Source of the DNA: an uncultured Lachnospiraceae bacterium | Lineage (GTDB): Bacteria; Bacillota; Clostridia; Lachnospirales; Lachnospiraceae | Direction: 5' to 3' | DNA length: 14,858 nucleotides | Assembly (NCBI GenBank): GCA_949076555.1 | Contig: CARUOB010000066.1 | Coordinates: forward strand, 1 to 14,858 | In this document: positions 1 to 5,068 of the stretch, one piece after another | Numbering within the stretch: position 1 is the first letter of the stretch | Layout: each line of letters begins with the position of its first letter | Notes under the pieces: model-generated | Seen by the model: the letters and a program-made list of their open reading frames with translations, nothing else | What the model was told of the DNA's origin: nothing | Databases searched by the model: none | Translations under genes and position numbers: made by a program

Positions 1-82
1 AATTTACCCCGGCCAGCGCGTGCACCTCATTCTCACCTGACCCGTATACCTTTTTTAAGTCTTTTGTCGACAAAATCGCCAT
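1..82 (-). CDS. ABC transporter ATP-binding protein, BceA/MacB-like, N-terminus only
   Basis: The first 27 residues of a minus-strand gene are present; the rest lies beyond base 1. The start ATG (80-82) follows a strong GGAGG with 7-base spacing. The peptide opens MAILSTKDLKKVYGSG and continues with NEVHALAGVN. This matches the N-terminal beta strands and A-loop tyrosine (Y13) of the BceA/MacB/LolD group of ABC ATPases, which normally reach the Walker A motif about 15-20 residues later. The family powers export or target protection against peptide antibiotics, usually with a large FtsX-like permease encoded next. It lies downstream of a response regulator and histidine kinase on the same strand and behind a BceR-like box, which fits a Bce-type detoxification module. 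The permease cannot be seen here, so the Bce assignment is an inference. Confidence 0.8.
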   Translation of the reverse strand, partial: MAILSTKDLKKVYGSGENEVHALAGVN

Positions 83-103
83 ACTTTTTCCTCCTTTTTA
101 TGT

Positions 104-204
104 GATAAAAGCCGATTGCTTAGCGCTGTGCTTACTCACAGCCGCCACCCACATCCGCAGTCCGCACTGACTCCCGGCCTGCTCATTTGGGCTTTGCTTT
201 TATC
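104..204 (-). promoter_or_regulatory. Structured 5' leader of the ABC ATPase gene
   Basis: On the minus strand GATAAAAGC (204-196) can pair perfectly with GCTTTTATC (112-104), which ends just before the Shine-Dalgarno sequence at about 90-96. The enclosed segment contains at least one clean local hairpin, GCTGTG/CACAGC (142-137 with 130-125, 6-base loop), and smaller stems. It does not match a riboswitch class I know. It could be an attenuator or translational control leader, or chance pairing. Confidence 0.35.
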
Positions 205-208
205 AAAA

Positions 209-260
209 ATAATCTGTATTGTGAAGCACACCATACACTGTTCTCCACAATACAGATTAT
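209..260 (-). repeat. 15-bp perfect inverted repeat (terminator/attenuator or operator)
   Basis: ATAATCTGTATTGTG (209-223) is exactly complementary to CACAATACAGATTAT (246-260) across a 22-base spacer. Read on the minus strand, the right half is followed by TTTTTGATAA. It could therefore act as an A+T-rich intrinsic terminator about 115 bases after the histidine kinase stop. A possible -10 (GATAAT, 261-256) overlaps its first arm, so an operator role is equally possible. Confidence 0.55.
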
Positions 261-304
261 CTCACAGCATTCTTTCCACATTCTTTCACGAATAAAATAA
301 AATG

Positions 305-318
305 TGACAGTTTTGTAA
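305..318 (-). promoter_or_regulatory. BceR-like response-regulator box upstream of the ABC ATPase gene
   Basis: The 14 bases TGACA-GTTT-TGTAA fit the TNACA-N4-TGTAA pattern reported for BceR-like OmpR-family regulators in low-GC Gram-positives. The box is centred about 60 bases upstream of the start predicted from a possible -10 at 261-256, whose -35 is poor. An activator-dependent promoter would look like this. The most likely binder is the response regulator encoded at 1358-2230; this is inferred, not shown. Confidence 0.5.
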
Positions 319-374
319 GAATTATAACTTCAAACTGATATGACCATCCGTGCAGCCGTTCTTTTCGCGTCACA

Positions 375-1367
375 TCACCCGGAACCTGTATCTGAGTCCG
401 TAGGAAGATACACGGAAAATACCGTTCCTTTTCCAACCTCGGAATCAAGTTTTATATAACCGGACTGTTGTCTCAGGATTTCCCTGACCAAATACAAGCC
501 GATCCCCACGCCCTTCTCATCAGAAACCGCCATCGCACGGTAAAACCGTCCAAATATTTTGGCATGTTCTTCTTCTGCAATCCCAATCCCCGTGTCCGCC
601 ACCTCAATACAGGCAAAAAGTTTGTAGGGTTTCACACTTACGGTAACGCCCCCTGTCTGCGTATATTTTATGGCGTTATCTATCAGGTTATTTAACGCTT
701 CCAGCGTCCATTTCGGATCAAAACAGGCAGTGACTCCTTTCGCCTCCTCAATCAGTACATGCAGATACAGGCCTTTTTCCCGCGCACGGTCCGCATATTG
801 CTTTTCCGCCTCCTCCAAAAGCCCTGTGAATGTATTTTTTCTGGGATGAAGTACAAGGATTCCCGTCTCCAGCCTCGACAGTTTCACCAATGACTGGATC
901 AGAAAATCCAACCTTTCCACCTGACTTTCCAGCCGTGCAACGGTTTCATTGCCTTTGACCCCTTCCTCCTCCTTTAACAGCTCTGTGTAAAGAAGCAGAT
1001 TTGCTATCGGCGTTTTCGTCTGATGTGAAATATCCGCAATCAACGTTTTCGTCTTCGCCTGTTCCGCCGCCGCTTTTTCCATTCTGGTTTCCGATACGGC
1101 CAGATACTCTTCCAGCTTATTCTCCATGGCCGCAAGCAGGGACTCATCAAAATTGTCAGCCCGGAAAGTGCCGTCTATAGCTGACTGTATCATGTTATGC
1201 ATACGGCGAAGGCTTCGTCTTCGAAAATAGAAATCTACAGCCACAATCAAAATAGCGGCTAAGAGACAAATAAGACCGACAGCGAACAAAACAACCCCTG
1301 TTTTATTTTCCATGATATATAACCCATTTTCCTTTTTACCAGAGTCGGCATTTTCACCTACTCCCAT
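375..1367 (-). CDS. Sensor histidine kinase (Bce-like system)
   Basis: The 330-residue membrane histidine kinase has one clear transmembrane segment (about 24-48). A short linker leads to a HisKA dimerisation region with phospho-acceptor H115 in ISHQTKTPIANL, then a HATPase domain. In that domain are the N-box (NNLIDNAIKYT, 226-236), G1 (DTGIGI, 258-263), F-box (IFGRFYR, 271-277) and G2 (GVGIGLYLV, 286-294). There is no sizeable extracellular domain, as in kinases that sense through a partner transporter or within the membrane. Bce-type kinases usually have two helices; only one is evident here. The ATG overlaps the end of the response regulator gene, suggesting translational coupling. An in-frame ATG at 1311-1313 would remove 18 hydrophilic residues and is the main alternative. 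It probably phosphorylates the adjacent regulator. Confidence 0.9.
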   Translation of the reverse strand: MGVGENADSGKKENGLYIMENKTGVVLFAVGLICLLAAILIVAVDFYFRRRSLRRMHNMIQSAIDGTFRADNFDESLLAAMENKLEEYLAVSETRMEKAAAEQAKTKTLIADISHQTKTPIANLLLYTELLKEEEGVKGNETVARLESQVERLDFLIQSLVKLSRLETGILVLHPRKNTFTGLLEEAEKQYADRAREKGLYLHVLIEEAKGVTACFDPKWTLEALNNLIDNAIKYTQTGGVTVSVKPYKLFACIEVADTGIGIAEEEHAKIFGRFYRAMAVSDEKGVGIGLYLVREILRQQSGYIKLDSEVGKGTVFSVYLPTDSDTGSG

Positions 1368-2230
1368 CGGTATCCAATACCGTACACCGTTTTAATCCGC
1401 TCCTGCGCGCCCAGCTTGTCCCGCAGGCGTTTCACGGTAACCGACAGCGTATTCTCATCGACAAATGCCGCATCCACCGACCAGATGCATTCAAGAAGAC
1501 GATCCCTCGTCAAAGTGATGCCCCTGTTTTCTATGAGAAGCCGAAGCAGCTTTTGCTCACCCTTGCTGAGTTCGATCTGCTCCTCTTTGTGACAAAACAA
1601 CATCTTCACAAAATGAAACCGATAGTCGCCGTCGATAATCCAGCCCTCTCCGCGCGAAAGTGCATCTGCGCCCGATGGAAAACCCTGCGCCAAGGCGTCC
1701 GCCGCCATACCGGTCCCGGCATTGTGCGCCGCCATATGTCCGGCGTCCGTCCCCGCCAGACTCTCTACGCCATCCGGCGGACCGTTTCGTTCCAAAACCT
1801 CCACACGCCGAAGCTGGGTCGCCACCCGCGCCCGCAGTACCGCCAGACTGAACGGCTTCGTAATATAATCGTCCGCCCCGGCTTCCAGCCCCGCCACAAT
1901 ATCCGTTTCCATGTCATTTGCCGTCAACATTATGACGCACATGTCATATTTTGCTTTTATTTGTTGTAGGAAATCAAAACCGTTTCCGTCGGGCAGGTTC
2001 ACATCCAGCACCACAAGATCGAATCCCGTCCGTATACCCGGCTCCGCATTTTGGGACGGCCCGCCTGTCCCTGCATCCGGCCTTTCCCCGCCAAGAAGTT
2101 TCTCCGCCTCCCGCACGGTATGACAGCTCACCGTCTCGGTCTTTTCGTTTTGCAGGGCGCGGCACAGACCCTCCGCCAGCGGACGATCATCCTCCACGAT
2201 TAAAATCCGTTGTTTTTTATCTACACCCAT
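1358..2230 (-). CDS. OmpR-family response regulator with two unusual insertions
   Basis: This is a receiver plus winged-helix DNA-binding regulator. The acidic pair D14/D15, phospho-acceptor D76 (VVLDVNLPDG), T103 and K125 (YITKPFS) are all present. The C-terminal effector begins near residue 195 and ends TVYGIGYRWE, typical of the OmpR/PhoB fold. At 290 residues it is about 65 longer than usual for the family. The excess is in two Gly/Ala/Asp/Pro-rich stretches: about residues 48-69, inside the receiver between helix 2 and strand 3, and about 148-194, in the interdomain linker. The start follows GGGG with 8-base spacing, overlapping the stop of the ABC exporter gene. It should control the transporter genes around it, including the BceR-like box at 305-318. 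Confidence 0.92.
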   Translation of the reverse strand: MGVDKKQRILIVEDDRPLAEGLCRALQNEKTETVSCHTVREAEKLLGGERPDAGTGGPSQNAEPGIRTGFDLVVLDVNLPDGNGFDFLQQIKAKYDMCVIMLTANDMETDIVAGLEAGADDYITKPFSLAVLRARVATQLRRVEVLERNGPPDGVESLAGTDAGHMAAHNAGTGMAADALAQGFPSGADALSRGEGWIIDGDYRFHFVKMLFCHKEEQIELSKGEQKLLRLLIENRGITLTRDRLLECIWSVDAAFVDENTLSVTVKRLRDKLGAQERIKTVYGIGYRWE

Positions 2231-2241
2231 GCTGTTTTCCC

Positions 2242-4014
2242 CTACTTCAACTCATTCGCCGTCACATAGAAATGATGATACATTCCGCCCTGCGCAAGCA
2301 GACTCTCGTGGGTCCCCTCCTCCACGATGCCTTCCTCCGTCAATACCAGAATCCGATCCGAATTGCGGATGCTCGACAGCCTGTGTGCGATGGTGATGGT
2401 GGTTCTTCCCTTCGCCAGAGCCTCTAACGATTTCGCCACCTGAAACTCGCTCTCATTGTCCAGCGCAGAAGTGGCCTCATCCATAATCAGAATGGGCGGA
2501 TTTTTCAAAAATACCCGGGCAATGCTGATGCGCTGTTTCTGTCCGCCGGAAAGTTTCACACCGCGCTCTCCCACATAAGTATCATACCCGTCTTTCAAGG
2601 CTGTGATAAAATCATGCGCCCCAGCCTGCTTCGCAGCCTCCACCACTTCCTCTCTTGTGGCCGTCTCTCTGCCGTAAGCAATATTTTCATAGACCGTGCC
2701 GGAAAAAAGATAAACGTCCTGCTGCACCATACCGATATTCTGCCGCAGGCTTTTGATCGTATACCCGTGAATGTTCTTTCCGTCCAGCAGAATCTCCCCC
2801 CGGTCAATATCATAAAACCGCGGAATCAGATTGCACAGAGTCGTCTTTCCGCCGCCGGATGGCCCTACAATGGCGATCTTCTCTCCCTGATGAATTTCCA
2901 GATTTAAGCCCCGGAACACCACATTGTGATCGTCAGGGTACTCGAAACTGACATTGCGGAAGGAAATATTGCCCTTCGGATTCACGCAGGCCACCGCATC
3001 CGGCTCGTCAAAAATCTCGATGTCGCTGTCCATGATCTGCACGAAGCGCTCAATCCCCGTCATGCCCCTCTGGAACTGCTCCGCAAATTCGATAATCCGG
3101 CGGATCGTCGCAATCAGGGTGGTCACATACATCACATAGGCCACCAGATCACCGGGCGCGATTTTCCCTTTCACCATGAAAATGCCGCCCGCCACCAGAA
3201 GCACCAGATACATCAATCCGTCGAAGGCTCTCGTAGTCGTATGGAACGCCGCCATAAATTTATAGGTTTCCTTTTTAATATGAAGAAAGTTTTGGTTATC
3301 CTGCTCGAATTTCTCCTTTTCCTTCTCCTCGTTGGTGAACGCCTTCACCACCTTCTGCCCAAGCAGACTGTCCTCAATGCGGGCATTCAACTCGCCGATC
3401 TGTACGCGCTGCTTTCGAAACGCCTCCCGCATCCGCAGATTGATGGCCGTACACGTCACCAGCATAATCGGCACGACAATGAAAATAATCAGCGTCAGCG
3501 CCAGACTGATCCGCGAAAGAATGATAAAGGAAATCACAGCCTTAATCCCCGCAATAAAAAATTCCTCCGGACAATGGTGCGAAAATTCCGTCACATCGAA
3601 AAGATCGTTGGTGATGCGCCCCATGATCTGGCCGACCTTGGTATTATTATAGTAAGTGTCCGACAATTTCTGCAGATGCGCATAAGCGTCCCTGCGCATA
3701 TCCGTCTCAATGCGCGTACCCATCACATGCCCCGTATAAGCCATATAAAAATTCGCCACCAGATCTACGATCCGCAGGCACAGGTATAACGCACCCAGAC
3801 GCAAGATAACCGATACGGACAAAGACGCCAGATCGTTCATGCCCGCATTGGTGATAAAGCGAATAATCATCGGCAGCACCAACTCGCAGACCGTCGTAAG
3901 TCCCGCGCATAATAGATCCATCACAACAATCTTCCAGTATTTTTTGTAATAGGGGAAAAATCTTCTCATCAATTCCCCGGATTTGTAGTTTCTTGTGTTT
4001 TCCTGTGTGTTCAT
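2242..4014 (-). CDS. ABC exporter, fused membrane and ATPase domains (MsbA/LmrA-like half-transporter)
   Basis: The 590-residue protein has an N-terminal six-helix type IV exporter domain (about 25-320) and a C-terminal ATPase. The ATPase motifs are complete: Walker A GPSGGGKT (384-391), Q-loop (QQDVYLFSG, 431-439), signature LSGGQ (488-492), Walker B ILIMDE with catalytic E513, D-loop SALD and switch H544 (IAHRLSS). Such half-transporters act as dimers and export lipids, drugs or peptides; substrate cannot be read from sequence. The ATG follows AAGGAG with 6-base spacing. It has its own near-consensus promoter (4075-4104), and the response regulator starts 11 bases after its stop. Exporter, regulator and kinase are therefore probably one transcript. 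Confidence 0.93.
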   Translation of the reverse strand: MNTQENTRNYKSGELMRRFFPYYKKYWKIVVMDLLCAGLTTVCELVLPMIIRFITNAGMNDLASLSVSVILRLGALYLCLRIVDLVANFYMAYTGHVMGTRIETDMRRDAYAHLQKLSDTYYNNTKVGQIMGRITNDLFDVTEFSHHCPEEFFIAGIKAVISFIILSRISLALTLIIFIVVPIMLVTCTAINLRMREAFRKQRVQIGELNARIEDSLLGQKVVKAFTNEEKEKEKFEQDNQNFLHIKKETYKFMAAFHTTTRAFDGLMYLVLLVAGGIFMVKGKIAPGDLVAYVMYVTTLIATIRRIIEFAEQFQRGMTGIERFVQIMDSDIEIFDEPDAVACVNPKGNISFRNVSFEYPDDHNVVFRGLNLEIHQGEKIAIVGPSGGGKTTLCNLIPRFYDIDRGEILLDGKNIHGYTIKSLRQNIGMVQQDVYLFSGTVYENIAYGRETATREEVVEAAKQAGAHDFITALKDGYDTYVGERGVKLSGGQKQRISIARVFLKNPPILIMDEATSALDNESEFQVAKSLEALAKGRTTITIAHRLSSIRNSDRILVLTEEGIVEEGTHESLLAQGGMYHHFYVTANELK

Positions 4015-4074
4015 GCGGCGCTCCTTAAACTCATGTCATATTTCCAAAACATATCTGCCTATACTTATTCCGTA

Positions 4075-4104
4075 ATTATATACTGAGAACAAAATAATTG
4101 TCAA
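4075..4104 (-). promoter_or_regulatory. Promoter of the ABC exporter-RR-HK operon
   Basis: The minus strand carries -35 TTGACA (4104-4099), an 18-base spacer and -10 TATAAT (4080-4075), about 60 bases before the exporter ATG. Both hexamers are perfect. The -35 lies within the T-rich tail of the upstream terminator, so transcription from the toxin side ends exactly where this promoter begins. Confidence 0.75.
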
Positions 4105-4135
4105 AGCAAAAGGGCCGTCCTTTTCGGACAACCCT
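4103..4135 (-). terminator. Intrinsic terminator after the PIN toxin gene
   Basis: On the minus strand AGGGTTGTCC and GGACGGCCCT form a 10-bp stem with two G-U pairs. The loop is GAAAA and a TTTTGCTTT tail follows. It begins 33 bases after the toxin stop. A copy of its first arm plus loop also lies just after the M56 gene (5033-5047). Confidence 0.8.
4121..4135. repeat. Left copy of the 15-bp direct repeat flanking the toxin-antitoxin segment
   Basis: TTTTCGGACAACCCT occurs here and again at 5033-5047 in the same orientation. Here it forms the loop and one arm of an intact terminator. In the other copy the partner arm is missing. Confidence 0.85.
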
Positions 4136-4168
4136 CAAGAAAACATTTTAGATAAAATAGATTTACGG

Positions 4169-4606
4169 CTACATTTCCTTGAAGTCGTTTTCTCCTGTTG
4201 CTTCAATAATCGCCACCATTTCTGCCGGGGTAATAATGAAATTCCTAGATGGATAATACTTCTGATTGCCTGTTACTAAATAGGCATCATCATCCCTTTT
4301 TTCCATAGCTACTTCATAAAATACAAGGTCATCCATATCAATCAGGACTGCCCCTGTGGGTTGCGGAAACACTTCAACCCCATACTGCCTGACTGCACCA
4401 AGAACTATCTGTATTGTTTCTTCATGCAGGTGGAATTTTTCTCTATGAAGTACCTCATCATATTCGGCTAAAATGTCTTGATGATACAAAGGAATAATCT
4501 TTCCTTCAAAAACGGCATCTAATACCTTGACTGTAGCTGAATCTTCATTTTTAGAAAGTAACGCCGATAACAATACATTTGTATCAATCACTGCATAATG
4601 TTCCAT
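4169..4606 (-). CDS. PIN-domain toxin of a type II toxin-antitoxin system
   Basis: The 145-residue protein has the PIN fold pattern. It opens with VIDTNVLLSALL carrying D8, then E48 (ILAEYDEVL), D92/D93 (DMDDLVFYEVA), D106/D107 and the C-terminal LVTGNQKYYP. It resembles the COG1569-like 'putative toxin-antitoxin system toxin component, PIN family'. PIN toxins are Mg2+-dependent ribonucleases; the four acidic positions are intact, so it should be active. Its ATG begins 6 bases after the antitoxin stop, with an AAGG ribosome site overlapping the antitoxin's last codons, as in a co-translated pair. The gene is clearly A+T-richer than the neighbouring M56 and exporter genes, which suggests acquisition. 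Confidence 0.88.
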   Translation of the reverse strand: MEHYAVIDTNVLLSALLSKNEDSATVKVLDAVFEGKIIPLYHQDILAEYDEVLHREKFHLHEETIQIVLGAVRQYGVEVFPQPTGAVLIDMDDLVFYEVAMEKRDDDAYLVTGNQKYYPSRNFIITPAEMVAIIEATGENDFKEM

Positions 4607-4612
4607 AAAGAT

Positions 4613-4909
4613 CTACCTTTTTCTTTCTGATCTTACTGCCATAATTTCAGCATTAATATCATCAAGTGACATTTTCGGAACATCAGATGCTTGCTTTCGC
4701 AATTCATAAAACGCATTTTTTGCTTCTGTTCTTGTTATCGTCTGTTCAGGCAATTTTGCATCAAACGGAAGTCCTTTTACCATTTTACTTCTGGCCATGA
4801 ACATACGGAATGCTGTAGGTAAGTCCATTCCAAGCCTCTCATATATTTCAGTCACTTCTTGTTTTAGCGCTTTGTCTGCCCTGAATTGAATTAAAACCTG
4901 TTCTGCCAT
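4613..4909 (-). CDS. RelB/DinJ-family antitoxin
   Basis: The 98-residue protein opens MAEQVLIQFRADKALKQEV, followed by helical YERLGMDLPTAFRMFM. This is the ribbon-helix-helix pattern of RelB/DinJ antitoxins, in which the N-terminal strand binds DNA as a dimer and the C-terminal tail wraps the toxin. The chosen ATG (4907-4909) has a strong AAGGAGG with 6-7-base spacing; an in-frame upstream ATG at 4948 lacks one. It is encoded directly ahead of the PIN toxin. RelB/DinJ proteins are best known as partners of RelE/YafQ toxins, so a PIN partner is a mixed-family pairing. It should repress its own promoter, where a short palindrome overlaps the -10. Confidence 0.85.
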   Translation of the reverse strand: MAEQVLIQFRADKALKQEVTEIYERLGMDLPTAFRMFMARSKMVKGLPFDAKLPEQTITRTEAKNAFYELRKQASDVPKMSLDDINAEIMAVRSERKR

Positions 4910-4957
4910 AAACACCCTCCTTGTAAACATATTGCAGTTGTTTTGCATGTGTTTATA

Positions 4958-4991
4958 ATAATATTATATTCCTCATATTAAAAATTAGCAA
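4958..4991 (-). promoter_or_regulatory. Promoter and likely autoregulatory operator of the toxin-antitoxin pair
   Basis: The minus strand has -35 TTGCTA (4991-4986), a 17-base spacer and -10 TATAAT (4968-4963). The perfect palindrome ATAATATTAT (4958-4967) overlaps the -10, a usual place for a ribbon-helix-helix antitoxin to bind. The promoter lies inside the segment bounded by the 15-bp direct repeats, so the module carries its own control region. Confidence 0.65.
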
Positions 4992-5032
4992 TGAGTTTTC
5001 ATATTTCAGGAAAGCATTTCGCTTTGCAAGTT

Positions 5033-5047
5033 TTTTCGGACAACCCT
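5033..5047. repeat. Right copy of the 15-bp direct repeat; orphan half of a terminator
   Basis: TTTTCGGACAACCCT is identical to 4121-4135 and begins 21 bases past the M56 stop. On the minus strand it supplies a terminator's first arm and loop (AGGGTTGTCC GAAAA), but what follows is AACTTGC rather than the complementary arm. The M56 gene therefore has no complete terminator here. Confidence 0.85.
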
Positions 5048-5068
5048 TTCATCACAGCCGGTCTCCCT

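Noticed and set aside
83..374. tRNA gene or known riboswitch in the leader before the ABC ATPase gene
   Set aside because: No cloverleaf or recognisable aptamer core was found; only the inverted repeats already listed.
2926..3789. Long plus-strand ORF (287 codons) opposite the ABC exporter
   Set aside because: It is antisense to a gene with complete ABC motifs. The His/Arg-rich composition is typical of a shadow frame.
5011..5030. Possible integron attC-like or insertion-sequence end beside the TA segment
   Set aside because: Only a 5-bp AAAGC/GCTTT stem is present. There are no attC core sites, no matched inverted ends and no transposase.
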